Shown here piece by piece: positions 17,284 through 26,258 of a stretch of DNA of 64,000 nucleotides. Location of the stretch: NCBI RefSeq assembly GCF_003385895.1, contig NZ_QRDQ01000012.1, positions 186,001-250,000 on the forward strand, given 5' to 3'. Each line of letters opens with the position of its first letter. Positions within the stretch are counted from its first letter, which is position 1. The notes beneath the pieces are model-generated. The model worked only from the letters and a program-made list of their open reading frames with translations. It was not told the DNA's origin and ran no database searches. The DNA is from Flavobacterium cutihirudinis (GTDB lineage Bacteria; Bacteroidota; Bacteroidia; Flavobacteriales; Flavobacteriaceae). The position numbers were made by a program, and so were the translations under genes.

Positions 17284-17649
17284 TTAATATTGATTTGTTG
17301 CCAATAAAACTAATGTACAAGCAACTTCAACCTTAATATCATTCAATTCTAACAACTGATACAATTCCGGATTTTCTGTTCCTGGATTAAAAATTACCCT
17401 TTTAGGTTGGGCTTCAATAATATAATTATAATAATCTCTCTGACGTGAAGGATTAAGATACAGTGTTACTGTATCAATATTTTTAACCGGAATAGCTTTG
17501 GTATGAATTTTAACTCCTGCAACTTCTCCTGCATTTTGACCAATTGCTAAAACGGTATGACCTTTTTGAGTCAACATATTTATAGCTCTAAATGCATAAC
17601 GGTCTGGTTTTGTAGTTGCACCCAGTAACAAAGTTTTTTTGTTTTTCAT
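17284..17649 (-). CDS. CoA-binding domain protein (YccU-like Rossmann fold)
   Basis: 121 residues beginning KKTLLLGATTKPDRYAFRAI, the usual opening of small single-domain CoA-binding proteins related to the N-terminal half of succinyl-CoA synthetase alpha. PGTENPELYQLLELN near the C-terminus also fits. No enzymatic activity is established for the family. A longer reading exists only from a TTG at 17679. The ATG at 17649 (or 17652 just before it) matches family N-termini, and a -7 element (17667-17674) lies inside the longer version, so the short start is preferred. Confidence 0.78.
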   Translation of the reverse strand: MKNKKTLLLGATTKPDRYAFRAINMLTQKGHTVLAIGQNAGEVAGVKIHTKAIPVKNIDTVTLYLNPSRQRDYYNYIIEAQPKRVIFNPGTENPELYQLLELNDIKVEVACTLVLLATNQY

Positions 17650-17666
17650 CATCTTAAAATATTGCA

Positions 17667-17674
17667 CAAAAGTA
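17667..17674 (-). promoter_or_regulatory. -7 element TACTTTTG for the CoA-binding protein gene
   Basis: A TAnnTTTG match on the minus strand, 14-17 nt before the ATGs at 17652/17649. It supports the short start for this gene. The -33 region is poor. Confidence 0.4.
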
Positions 17675-17800
17675 ATCAAAAAGGATGATGTACGTTTATC
17701 TTATTAACTCAGATGTTGACTTAAAAAAAACAACATCATTGTATTAATTTGCTCACAGATATTAAATTTTGACTATTTTTACTTTACTAACCACTATTAC

Positions 17801-18427
17801 ATGGATTTATTTATTTATCTATTTGCAGCACTTTTTTCAGTATTAAACCCAATTGGAACCGTTCCTATTTTTGTCGGATTAACACAACACGATTCTCAAA
17901 AAGAACGTTCCCGAATTTCACTCTGGACCGCAATTAATGTTTTTATTATCCTAATTGTTTCCTTTTTTATCGGTCAATATGTTTTAACCTTTTTTGGAAT
18001 CAGTATCGACGCACTGAGAATTGCTGGTGGAATTGTAATTGTAAATTCAGGATTTTCATTGCTATCAGGAAAAATCAACAAAAAAAGAGGAATCAATAAA
18101 AAAGTAGAAACTGACGCACAGCAAAGAAATGACATCGCATTAACCCCACTAGCAATCCCAATGTTGGCGGGACCAGGTTCCATTTCATTATTAATAGCGT
18201 TTTATCAGGAACATAATGGAATACAAGAAATAATAATTTCATGTCTAGCAATTTTAGCCATTGGAGTTGCTATTTACGCTATACTAAAAAGCGCGCATTA
18301 TCTTGCCCGAATACTAGGCGCCTCCGGAATTGTTGCTATTTCGCGAATTGTTGGCTTTATAGTAATCTCCATCGGAATTCAATATATTGTAAGCTCTATT
18401 ATTAATATCATTAAAGGAAATTTTTAA
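17801..18427 (+). CDS. MarC family integral membrane protein
   Basis: 208 residues with about six hydrophobic helices and the family opening LFAALFSVLNPIGTVPIFVGL. The conserved PLAIPMLAGPGSIS appears mid-protein. MarC/YchE proteins are inner-membrane proteins without a proven substrate; the old link with multiple antibiotic resistance was not upheld. The gene is divergent from the CoA-binding protein gene and convergent with the CtlX-like gene, with a bidirectional terminator after it. Confidence 0.88.
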   Translation: MDLFIYLFAALFSVLNPIGTVPIFVGLTQHDSQKERSRISLWTAINVFIILIVSFFIGQYVLTFFGISIDALRIAGGIVIVNSGFSLLSGKINKKRGINKKVETDAQQRNDIALTPLAIPMLAGPGSISLLIAFYQEHNGIQEIIISCLAILAIGVAIYAILKSAHYLARILGASGIVAISRIVGFIVISIGIQYIVSSIINIIKGNF

Positions 18428-18450
18428 TGTAGTTTAAATTTTCCAAAATA

Positions 18451-18485
18451 AAAATGGGATAAAACTTAATGCTTTATCCCATTTT
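18451..18485. terminator. Bidirectional terminator between marC and the CtlX-like gene
   Basis: A 13-bp perfect stem (AAAATGGGATAAA / TTTATCCCATTTT) with a 9-nt loop, flanked by T-runs on the plus side and A-runs on the other. It sits between two convergent genes, 23 bp past both stops. Confidence 0.85.
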
Positions 18486-18508
18486 TTTATTTTCTAATGA
18501 TTGATTTT

Positions 18509-19444
18509 TTAATTTCTAGGCAAAAACACTTCCGCCATCATGCATCTTGCACTTCCACCGCCACACGCTTCAATAGTATCTAAACTTGAACTTAAAATTT
18601 CACCATGCTTTTCTAATTGTTCGATTTGTTTAGGAGTCAGACTCTGGTATGCTGAGGCACTCATTACAATATATCTTTTGTCATTTGCTCCTCTAACTTC
18701 CAACATATTTCCAGCAAAATTATTTACCTGCGCCTCCGTGATTAAGATCACTTCTTTTTTGTCAGCTTTCAGATTTTCAAGAACCATCTTACGTTCTTTT
18801 TTATCATCAATACAATCAGCACAAATTACTGCAAAAGTTTCACCTAAACACATCATAACATTCGTATGATAAATTAGTTTACGTTCCCCATCTACTGTTT
18901 GAAAAGCTTCAAAAATTACGGGAGCAAAATCAAAATCTTCGCAAAACTCAATAAAAAGTTCCTCATCAGCACGTGGAGACAAAGCACAATATGCTTTTCC
19001 GTTTGCACGATCCAAAAGTAAGCTTCCTGTACCTTCTAAGAAATACCCATCTTCTTCAGCCGAAGTATAATCTACTATATTAGCAATATCGAAACCTTTT
19101 TCTTCCAGAGTATCCAAAATATCTTCACGACGTTCCTGACGACGGTTTTCAGCAAACATAGGATAAAGAGCCACATCTCCATTTTCATGAAACGAAATCC
19201 AATTATTCGGAAATATACTATCTGGCGTATCCGTATCTAAATTATCATCAATTACCGTTACATCTACTCCAACCGCTCTTAGTTTTTCAACAAAATCATC
19301 AAATTCCTGCTGTGCTTTAGCATTTACGGTACTTGGCAATAATCCGTCCAATACTTTTTGATAATAATTATTTACAGCTGTCTGCTCATTCATCCTAAAA
19401 GCGACTGGCCGAATCATTACGATTGCATCTGTTGTTTGTTTCAT
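18509..19444 (-). CDS. Amidinotransferase-fold hydrolase, CtlX-like (citrulline/arginine type)
   Basis: 311 residues of the guanidino-modifying superfamily (DDAH/arginine deiminase fold). Visible signatures are FPNNWIS near residue 75 (substrate-binding loop), EGTGSLLLD near 135, NVMM around the histidine strand, and the C-terminal catalytic cysteine in CGGGSARCMM (C301). The FPNNW pattern and overall length resemble the citrulline utilisation hydrolase CtlX. It lies 83 bp downstream of a second, divergent member of the superfamily (19528-20442) and is probably co-transcribed with it. Together these would act on free arginine, citrulline or related guanidines; which one is not decided by sequence. 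Confidence 0.83.
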   Translation of the reverse strand: MKQTTDAIVMIRPVAFRMNEQTAVNNYYQKVLDGLLPSTVNAKAQQEFDDFVEKLRAVGVDVTVIDDNLDTDTPDSIFPNNWISFHENGDVALYPMFAENRRQERREDILDTLEEKGFDIANIVDYTSAEEDGYFLEGTGSLLLDRANGKAYCALSPRADEELFIEFCEDFDFAPVIFEAFQTVDGERKLIYHTNVMMCLGETFAVICADCIDDKKERKMVLENLKADKKEVILITEAQVNNFAGNMLEVRGANDKRYIVMSASAYQSLTPKQIEQLEKHGEILSSSLDTIEACGGGSARCMMAEVFLPRN

Positions 19445-19527
19445 TTTTTATATTTTTTTTGTTTCAGGCTTCAGGTTTTAAGTCTTCACAAAACGTGAAA
19501 CTTGAAATTAAACTTGAAAACAATTAT

Positions 19528-20442
19528 TTAGTCTCTAATTAAAGGCAATGTTGAACATCTAAGCAATCCTTCCTGCTTTGCGATTTCAGCATAAGGAATC
19601 TCTTCTACTGTAAAACCATTTGCACGAAGCCAATTGTTTAGACGGGTAAAATTTTTCTCAGAAACAACTACATTCTCATCAATTGAAAACACGTTTGAGA
19701 ACATGTTGTACATTTCGTTTCTTTCTATGTGAAATAAATTTTCTTTTCCGAAAAGCTTCACTAAATATCTATAATCAGCTTCTTCACGGAAACCTCTTTT
19801 ATAAATTATCCCTTTATCTTTTCCAACAGGCTGAAAACAACAATCCAAATGAAGTGCATTATCACGAGCTTCCAATTTGGATTTTACCAAATCAAATTCT
19901 TTAACAGTTTTATTTGGAAACAACTCTTTTATGTAGTTCACACCTTCCATATTGGTTCGTGCTGTGATGTAATCTTTATAATCACTTCCTTTATAAGTTC
20001 CTATAAAAATATGATCATTCCAAAGCATTACATCGCCACCTTCAATATGAACTTCCTCAGGTGGTCGCACTACTTTTAAAGGATCTATCTGATCAATTAC
20101 ATATTGAATCGCATCAAGCTCACGTTCGCGATCGGGCAATATATTTGACTTTACAAATGTATCATCAATTACAAAACCAATATCTCTTGCAAAAATCTGA
20201 TTGTAGTTTTCGATCATCTCCGGGCGATAAACTTTAACATCATATTTTTGAAAAACAGCATTAAAAGCTTCCATTTCAGCAACCATATCTTTCTCTATCG
20301 GATATGTACCTGCTTTTATATGTTCCAGTGATTTTGGATCGTAAGCCTCCTCTAAAGTAGGAGTTGGCCCATTATGAACCGCAGAACCCAAAACTACTGC
20401 ACGCAGCCTTGATGTTTCGTTCTTTATATTTAATTGCAACAT
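19528..20442 (-). CDS. Second amidinotransferase-fold protein (arginine deiminase / glycine amidinotransferase-like)
   Basis: 304 residues. Signatures of the fold are FARDIGFVIDD (residues 68-78), IEGGDVMLW, the catalytic-histidine strand ALHLDCCFQPV and the nucleophilic cysteine near the C-terminus in RCSTLPL (C296). The RCST arrangement resembles amidinotransferases and arginine deiminase-type enzymes more than DDAH. It may release citrulline or ornithine for the CtlX-like enzyme encoded next. Its -7 element is embedded in the downstream flank of the gltA terminator. Confidence 0.8.
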   Translation of the reverse strand: MLQLNIKNETSRLRAVVLGSAVHNGPTPTLEEAYDPKSLEHIKAGTYPIEKDMVAEMEAFNAVFQKYDVKVYRPEMIENYNQIFARDIGFVIDDTFVKSNILPDRERELDAIQYVIDQIDPLKVVRPPEEVHIEGGDVMLWNDHIFIGTYKGSDYKDYITARTNMEGVNYIKELFPNKTVKEFDLVKSKLEARDNALHLDCCFQPVGKDKGIIYKRGFREEADYRYLVKLFGKENLFHIERNEMYNMFSNVFSIDENVVVSEKNFTRLNNWLRANGFTVEEIPYAEIAKQEGLLRCSTLPLIRD

Positions 20443-20461
20443 AACTCTCTTATATTTTGAG

Positions 20462-20469
20462 CAAAGATA
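20462..20469 (-). promoter_or_regulatory. -7 element TATCTTTG for the amidinotransferase-fold gene
   Basis: A TAnnTTTG on the minus strand, 19 nt from the ATG at 20442. It immediately follows the T-run of the gltA terminator, so terminator and promoter share bases. No clear -33 TTG. Confidence 0.45.
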
Positions 20470-20475
20470 AAAAAA

Positions 20476-20495
20476 GCTTCACAGTTAAGTGAAGC
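20476..20495 (-). terminator. Terminator downstream of gltA
   Basis: A 7-bp stem (GCTTCAC / GTGAAGC) with a 6-nt loop, 11 bp after the gltA stop, followed on the minus strand by seven T. T-rich flanks on both strands. Confidence 0.75.
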
Positions 20496-20506
20496 CTTTA
20501 TTTTTT

Positions 20507-21784
20507 TTATTTATTAGACTTAAAGTCTCTTAATGGATGCCCAGTATAAATTTGCCTTGGTCTTCCGATTGGCTCTTTATTTTCACGCATTTCTTTCCAT
20601 TGTGCAATCCAACCTGGTAATCTTCCGATAGCAAACATTACAGTAAACATATCAGTAGGAATTCCTAGTGCTCTGTAGATAATTCCAGAATAGAAATCAA
20701 CGTTTGGATACAAGTTTCTTGATTTGAAGTACTCGTCTTCAAGAGCAGCAGTTTCAAGTTTTCTTGCGATATCTAAAATTGGATCTTCGACACCTAGAGT
20801 TTCAAGAACTTCTTTTGCCGCTTTTTTAATGATTTTTGCTCTTGGATCAAAGTTTTTATATACTCTGTGACCAAATCCCATTAAACGGAAAGGATCATTT
20901 TTATCTTTTGCTTTCGCCAAAAATTTATCAGTATCTCCTCCATCATTGTTTATTTCTTCCAACATTTCAAGCACTGCCTGATTGGCACCACCATGAAGAG
21001 GTCCCCAAAGAGCAGAAACTCCTGCAGAAACTGAAGCAAACAAACCTGCATGAGATGAACCTACCATTCTCACTGTAGAAGTAGAACAGTTTTGCTCGTG
21101 ATCTGCATGAAGAATAAATAATTTATCTAAAGCATTAACAATAACTGGATTTGCAGAATATGGACCAGTAGGCAATTTAAACATCAATTGCATAAAGCTT
21201 TCTACATAACCTTTTGTATTATCGTAATAATTCAACGGGTAACCCATAGATTTTCTGTAAGTCCATGTAGCAATTACAAGAAACTTAGCCATCGTTTTAC
21301 AAATAGCCTCATACATTTCTTTTTCATTATCTACGTTAACAGCTTTAGGATTAAATGCTGTTAAAGCACTTGTTAAAGCAGATAACACACCCATTGGATG
21401 AGCTGTTTTTGGGAAACCATCAATGATATTTTTCATTTCTTCGTTTACCAAAGAATGTTTTTTAATACCGTTTTCAAATTGCTCTAATTCTGCAGCTGTA
21501 GGCAATTCTCCGAAGATCAAAAGATATGAAACTTCTAAGAAACTTGCTTTTTCAGCCAAATCCTCGATTGAGTATCCTCTGTAACGTAAAATTCCAAGTT
21601 CTCCATCAAGGAAAGTGATTTCACTTGTACAAGATCCAGAATTTTTATATCCAGGGTCAATTGTTATAAAGCCAGTTAAATCACGTAATTTGTTAATATC
21701 GATAGCAGATTCATTTTCGCTTCCTGTGATAACCGGAAGTTCAATCTTCTTACCATCTACTTCTAATGTAGCTATTTTTGACAT
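20507..21784 (-). CDS. gltA: Citrate synthase
   Basis: 425 residues of the hexameric (Gram-negative, type II) citrate synthase. The active-site histidine blocks are GPLHGGANQA (near 265) and FGHRVYKNFDPRA (near 305), followed by DFYSGIIYRALGIP. It condenses oxaloacetate and acetyl-CoA in the TCA cycle. It stands alone between two terminators with its own -7 element. Confidence 0.97.
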   Translation of the reverse strand: MSKIATLEVDGKKIELPVITGSENESAIDINKLRDLTGFITIDPGYKNSGSCTSEITFLDGELGILRYRGYSIEDLAEKASFLEVSYLLIFGELPTAAELEQFENGIKKHSLVNEEMKNIIDGFPKTAHPMGVLSALTSALTAFNPKAVNVDNEKEMYEAICKTMAKFLVIATWTYRKSMGYPLNYYDNTKGYVESFMQLMFKLPTGPYSANPVIVNALDKLFILHADHEQNCSTSTVRMVGSSHAGLFASVSAGVSALWGPLHGGANQAVLEMLEEINNDGGDTDKFLAKAKDKNDPFRLMGFGHRVYKNFDPRAKIIKKAAKEVLETLGVEDPILDIARKLETAALEDEYFKSRNLYPNVDFYSGIIYRALGIPTDMFTVMFAIGRLPGWIAQWKEMRENKEPIGRPRQIYTGHPLRDFKSNK

Positions 21785-21822
21785 AATATAATCGGAAATA
21801 ATTCTATAAAATAATAATTTAT

Positions 21823-21830
21823 CAAATCTA
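21823..21830 (-). promoter_or_regulatory. -7 element TAGATTTG for gltA
   Basis: A TAnnTTTG on the minus strand, about 38 nt from the gltA ATG, in the eno-gltA spacer. The -33 position holds only a T-rich stretch. Confidence 0.5.
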
Positions 21831-21890
21831 AGGAATTTAAGACTAACTAAAAAAAGAATCCTGCTATGAATTTGTTAAAACTCCAAAAAA

Positions 21891-21916
21891 AAACCATTCG
21901 TAAAAACGAATGGTTT
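21891..21916 (-). terminator. Terminator downstream of eno
   Basis: A 10-bp stem (AAACCATTCG / CGAATGGTTT) with a 6-nt loop, 24 bp after the eno stop. A T-run follows on the minus strand. Confidence 0.85.
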
Positions 21917-21940
21917 CTTTTCAATATATAACTCTTACAA

Positions 21941-23233
21941 TTATTTAATCTTAAAAGCATTTAAGCCTGGGAAATAAGCAGTACTACCTAATTCCTCTTC
22001 GATTCTCAACAATTGGTTGTATTTTGCCATACGATCTGAACGAGAAGCCGAACCAGTTTTGATTTGACCACAGTTTAATGCTACAGCTAAATCAGCAATA
22101 GTATTATCTTCTGTTTCTCCAGAACGGTGAGACATTACAGATGTATAACCAGCGTTTTTCGCCATATTTACAGCAGCAATAGTTTCAGTTAAAGTTCCAA
22201 TCTGGTTTACTTTTACTAAAATTGAATTAGCAATACCTTTTTCGATACCAGTTGACAAACGCTCAACATTAGTAACAAACAAATCATCACCTACTAATTG
22301 TACTTTATTTCCAATTTTTTCAGTTAAGTATTTCCATCCATTCCAGTCATCTTCGTACATACCGTCTTCGATAGAAATAATTGGATATTTAGAAGCAAGT
22401 TCAGCTAAATAATCTGCTTGCTCTTCAGAAGTTCTGATTTTTCCAGTTTCACCTTCAAATTTAGTATAATCGTATTTACCGTTTACATAAAATTCTGAAG
22501 CTGCACAGTCAAGAGCGATCATAATTTCGTCACCGAAAGTATATCCTGCTTTTTCAACCGCTAATTTGATAGTATCTAAAGCGTCTTCAGTACCACCAGC
22601 TAAGTTTGGAGCAAAACCTCCTTCGTCACCAACAGCAGTACTTAGACCTCTGTCATGTAATACTTTTTTCAAACTGTGGAAAATTTCAGTTCCCATTTGC
22701 ATAGCATGTGTAAAAGAAGTTGCTTTTACAGGGAAAATCATAAACTCTTGAAATGCAATAGGCGCATCTGAGTGAGAACCACCATTGATGATGTTCATCA
22801 TTGGAACAGGTAATGTATTAGCAGAAACACCTCCAACATATCTGTATAATGGCAATCCTAATTCATTAGCAGCAGCTTTTGCAGCAGCCAAAGAAACACC
22901 TAAAATTGCATTAGCTCCTAATTTTGATTTATTTGGAGTTCCATCTAAATCAATCATTAATTGGTCAATTGTGTTTTGTTCGAAAACAGAAGTTCCAACT
23001 AACTCTTCAGCAATAACGGTATTTACATTATTCACCGCATTCAAAACACCTTTACCTAGATAAGCTTTACCTCCATCACGTAATTCAACAGCTTCGTGCT
23101 CTCCAGTTGATGCTCCAGATGGAACAGCAGCTCTACCTAAAACCCCATTTTCAGTTACTACATCAACTTCAATAGTTGGGTTTCCTCTAGAATCAAGAAT
23201 TTGTCTTGCGTGAACTTTAATTATAATACTCAT
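21941..23233 (-). CDS. eno: Enolase
   Basis: 430 residues, normal length for bacterial enolase. The N-terminus IKVHARQILDSRGNPTIEVDV, metal ligands in ALDCAASEF and SIEDGMYEDDW, LVGDDLFVTN, and SHRSGETEDNTIADL are all intact. It catalyses 2-phosphoglycerate to phosphoenolpyruvate in glycolysis. It lies 101 bp after carA on the same strand and ends in a strong hairpin. No perfect promoter is seen in the spacer, so it may be read from carA, from a weaker promoter, or both. Confidence 0.98.
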   Translation of the reverse strand: MSIIIKVHARQILDSRGNPTIEVDVVTENGVLGRAAVPSGASTGEHEAVELRDGGKAYLGKGVLNAVNNVNTVIAEELVGTSVFEQNTIDQLMIDLDGTPNKSKLGANAILGVSLAAAKAAANELGLPLYRYVGGVSANTLPVPMMNIINGGSHSDAPIAFQEFMIFPVKATSFTHAMQMGTEIFHSLKKVLHDRGLSTAVGDEGGFAPNLAGGTEDALDTIKLAVEKAGYTFGDEIMIALDCAASEFYVNGKYDYTKFEGETGKIRTSEEQADYLAELASKYPIISIEDGMYEDDWNGWKYLTEKIGNKVQLVGDDLFVTNVERLSTGIEKGIANSILVKVNQIGTLTETIAAVNMAKNAGYTSVMSHRSGETEDNTIADLAVALNCGQIKTGSASRSDRMAKYNQLLRIEEELGSTAYFPGLNAFKIK

Positions 23234-23334
23234 TATTTTTGTTTTTTATTAATAAATTATATTTTTTTTTCGAAATTATAAAAATATTTAATAGTAAAAA
23301 GGTATTTTAATCATTCTACACCTTTATTTATTAA

Positions 23335-24453
23335 CTACATCGTTTTAGCGGTAGCCAATTTTATATTCTCAACAAACTGATCAAATAAATATGATGAATC
23401 ATGAGGTCCCGGACTAGCTTCAGGATGATATTGTACTGAAAAACAATTCTTATTTTTCATTCTCATACCAGCCACAGTTTCATCATTTAAATGCAAATGT
23501 GTAATTTCTAAATCAGGATGATTATCTAACTGCTCTTTGTTTACGGCAAAACCGTGATTCTGAGAAGTAATTTCTCCTTTACCAGTAATCAAATTCTTTA
23601 CCGGATGGTTGATACCGCGATGTCCATTAAACATTTTATAAGTCTGAACTCCATTTGCCAAAGCAATTACTTGATGCCCTAGACAGATTCCGAACAAAGG
23701 CTTATCCTCAGCAAGAATTTTCTTTGCCACTTCGATTGCTCCAAATAAAGGATCTGGATCTCCAGGCCCATTTGACAAGAAGAATCCATCTGGAGTAAAC
23801 GAATTTAAATCCTCATAAGTTGAATTGTATGGAAAAACTTTAATGTAGCAATCTCTTTTAGCCAGATTTCTTAAAATATTCTTTTTAATTCCAAGGTCAA
23901 GTGCAGAAATTTTATAAGTCGCATTTTCGTCTCCAACGAAATACGGCTCCGTTGTAGATACTTTAGAGGCAAGCTCTAAACCTTCCATATTTGGAACATT
24001 TGCTAATTCTTTTTTCAAATCCTCAATTGAAGTACCATCTGTACAAATAACAGCATTCATTGCTCCATTGTCACGAATGTAACTTACAAGAGCTCTTGTA
24101 TCAACATCAGAAATACAAATTAAATTTTGCTTAGCAAAATAATCTTCTAAACTTCCAGAAGCACCTTCTCTTGAATAATTAAAGCTAAAGTTTTTACAAA
24201 CCAAACCTGCAATTTTAATGCTATCTGATTCAACTTCTAAATCATTAACACCGTAATTACCAATATGCGGATTAGTCGCAACCATAATTTGTCCAAAATA
24301 AGAAGGGTCTGTAAAAATCTCCTGATATCCGGTCATTCCTGTATTAAAACAAACCTCACCAAAAGTTTTACCGCTGATACCGATAGATTTACCATGAAAA
24401 ATAGTTCCATCACTTAGTAATAAAATGGCGCTTTGTCGTGTTGTGTATTTCAT
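23335..24453 (-). CDS. carA: Carbamoyl-phosphate synthase small (glutaminase) subunit
   Basis: 372 residues: an N-terminal CarA-specific domain (LLLSDGTIFHGKSIG and CFNTGMTGYQEIFTDPSY) and a C-terminal class I glutamine amidotransferase with nucleophile cysteine in GICLGHQVIALA (near 255) and YHPEASPGP (near 344). It supplies ammonia from glutamine to CarB for arginine and pyrimidine synthesis. carB is not adjacent. It has a well-formed promoter of its own behind the terminator of the ribosomal operon. Confidence 0.96.
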   Translation of the reverse strand: MKYTTRQSAILLLSDGTIFHGKSIGISGKTFGEVCFNTGMTGYQEIFTDPSYFGQIMVATNPHIGNYGVNDLEVESDSIKIAGLVCKNFSFNYSREGASGSLEDYFAKQNLICISDVDTRALVSYIRDNGAMNAVICTDGTSIEDLKKELANVPNMEGLELASKVSTTEPYFVGDENATYKISALDLGIKKNILRNLAKRDCYIKVFPYNSTYEDLNSFTPDGFFLSNGPGDPDPLFGAIEVAKKILAEDKPLFGICLGHQVIALANGVQTYKMFNGHRGINHPVKNLITGKGEITSQNHGFAVNKEQLDNHPDLEITHLHLNDETVAGMRMKNKNCFSVQYHPEASPGPHDSSYLFDQFVENIKLATAKTM

Positions 24454-24520
24454 TGTTTAATTTGTATTGTTATAATCGTATACTGAATTTTGAAACGCTC
24501 AGTTGTAATTAGATATTTTG

Positions 24521-24551
24521 CAAATTTACTTCTTTAAAAGAGTGCTGACAA
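24521..24551 (-). promoter_or_regulatory. carA promoter (TTG-N20-TAAATTTG)
   Basis: On the minus strand TTG (24551-24549), a 20-nt spacer and TAAATTTG (24528-24521) match the Bacteroidota consensus. Start would be near 24516, about 63 nt before the carA ATG. Confidence 0.7.
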
Positions 24552-24636
24552 GATTTTTTAAAAAATTCATTCATAAAAATAAAACCAGGCCTTTTAAAAA
24601 AGTTAAATTTTGCTGTTTTAAAAAAAATCAAAAAAA

Positions 24637-24665
24637 AAGGATAAACTAAAAATTAGCTTATCCTT
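24637..24665 (-). terminator. Terminator at the end of the ribosomal superoperon
   Basis: An imperfect stem-loop (AAGGATAA-x-CTAA ... TTAG-x-TTATCCTT) 29 bp after the rplQ stop, followed on the minus strand by eight T and a further T-rich stretch. Confidence 0.8.
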
Positions 24666-24693
24666 GATTTCTATAGAATCATTACTTTCATAA

Positions 24694-25182
24694 TTATTCA
24701 GAAGCTTCAGTAGTCGTTTCTGATTCAGCAGCAGGAGCTTCAGGAGTACCTTCAGCTTTTTTAGCTTTACCACCACGACGGCTTTTTGCTTTTTTAACTT
24801 CTTTTTTACCTCCATTGTAAAGTTCATTGAAATCTACAAGTTCGATCATCGCCATATCAGCGTTATCTCCCAAACGATTTCCAACTTTAATGATACGAGT
24901 GTATCCACCTGGACGGTCACCAACTTTAGCAGCTACATCTCTGAACAAGTCAGTTACAGCATATTTGCTACGTAAGTAAGCAAAAACAATACGACGGTTG
25001 TGAGTCGTATCTTCTTTTGATTTTGTGATTAAAGGCTCAACAAATTGTTTAAGCGCTTTAGCCTTAGCAACAGTAGTGTTAATACGTTTGTGCTCAATAA
25101 GAGAACAAGCCAAATTAGCCAACATAGCTTTTCTATGTCCAGTCTGTCTGCTTAAGTGGTTGAATTTTTTTCCGTGTCTCAT
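24694..25182 (-). CDS. rplQ: 50S ribosomal protein L17 with extended acidic tail
   Basis: 162 residues. The first 120 or so are canonical L17 (MRHGKKFNHLSRQTGHRKAM, ending in ELVDFNELY). A lysine-rich linker and then an Ala/Glu/Thr-rich acidic tail follow, which many bacterial L17 proteins lack. It is the last gene of the rplC-rplQ operon and is followed by a terminator. Confidence 0.96.
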   Translation of the reverse strand: MRHGKKFNHLSRQTGHRKAMLANLACSLIEHKRINTTVAKAKALKQFVEPLITKSKEDTTHNRRIVFAYLRSKYAVTDLFRDVAAKVGDRPGGYTRIIKVGNRLGDNADMAMIELVDFNELYNGGKKEVKKAKSRRGGKAKKAEGTPEAPAAESETTTEASE

Positions 25183-25244
25183 GACGTGTTTTTTTTATCT
25201 TCATCTTGCTACAATCCACTATGGAGAGCAAAATATGAAGTAAA

Positions 25245-26237
25245 TTATTCTTTATCTAATTTGTATTTAGCTAAATCCATTCCGAAAGTTAAATTCTTCA
25301 CTGCAACAAGTTCGTCAAGTTCAGTTAAAGATTTTTTACCAAAATTACGGAATTTCATTAGGTCATTTTTATTGAACGATACTAAATCACCAAGTGTATC
25401 AACTTCAGCCGCTTTCAAGCAATTTAATGCTCTCACAGATAAATCCATATCAACAAGCTTAGTTTTAAGCAATTGTCTCATATGCAATGACTCTTCATCA
25501 TACGATTCTGTTTGTGCAATTTCGTCAGCCTCAAGTGTAATTCTTTCGTCAGAAAACAACATGAAATGGTGAATTAAAACTTTAGCAGCTTCAGTAAGAG
25601 CATCTTTTGGATTAATAGATCCATCAGTTTTGATTTCAAAAACTAATTTTTCGTAATCTGTTTTTTGCTCTACACGGAAGTTTTCGATTGCATATTTTAC
25701 ATTTTTTACCGGAGTAAAAATAGAATCTGTAAAAATCGTTCCAATTGCAGCATTCTGTTTTTTGTTCTCTTCAGCAGGCACGTATCCTCTACCTTTTTCG
25801 ATTGTTAAATCGAAGTTCAATTTGATTTTTGAATCTAAATTACAGATTACAAGGTCTGGATTCAGAACTTGGAAACCTGAAATAAATTTTTGAAAATCAC
25901 CTGCTGTTAATTGATCTTTACCAGAAACAGAAATTGTAACTGCTTCATTATCGATATCTTCTATTTGACGTTTGAAACGTACTTGTTTCAGATTAAGGAT
26001 AATTTCGGTAACATCTTCAACAACACCTGAAATAGTAGAAAACTCATGATCTACACCTTCGATACGAACAGATGTAATTGCATAACCTTCTAATGCTGAA
26101 AGCAAAACTCTTCTAAGTGCATTACCAACTGTCAATCCATAACCAGGTTCTAAAGGTCTAAATTCAAATTTACCTTCAAAATCGGTTGAATCGATCATGA
26201 TAACTTTATCGGGCTTTTGAAAATTAAATATTGCCAT
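25245..26237 (-). CDS. rpoA: RNA polymerase alpha subunit
   Basis: 330 residues. The alpha-NTD (FRPLEPGYGLTVGNALRRVLLSALEGYA) forms the assembly dimer, and the alpha-CTD (from about 240; MDLSVRALNCLKAAEVDTLG and FGKKSLTELDELV) contacts upstream DNA and activators. It follows rpsD by 21 bp and precedes rplQ, the universal order of the alpha operon end. Confidence 0.98.
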   Translation of the reverse strand: MAIFNFQKPDKVIMIDSTDFEGKFEFRPLEPGYGLTVGNALRRVLLSALEGYAITSVRIEGVDHEFSTISGVVEDVTEIILNLKQVRFKRQIEDIDNEAVTISVSGKDQLTAGDFQKFISGFQVLNPDLVICNLDSKIKLNFDLTIEKGRGYVPAEENKKQNAAIGTIFTDSIFTPVKNVKYAIENFRVEQKTDYEKLVFEIKTDGSINPKDALTEAAKVLIHHFMLFSDERITLEADEIAQTESYDEESLHMRQLLKTKLVDMDLSVRALNCLKAAEVDTLGDLVSFNKNDLMKFRNFGKKSLTELDELVAVKNLTFGMDLAKYKLDKE

Positions 26238-26258
26238 AAATTTCGACTAAGTCAATTA

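Noticed and set aside
17774..17781. TATTTTTA as a -7 element for marC
   Set aside because: Last base differs from the TAnnTTTG consensus and the -33 is unclear; in such AT-rich DNA this is weak evidence.
19445..19527. Imperfect repeats of GTTTCA/TGAAAC in the spacer between the two amidinotransferase-fold genes
   Set aside because: No continuous stem longer than a few pairs could be built and no U-tract follows, so neither a terminator nor an operator is claimed.
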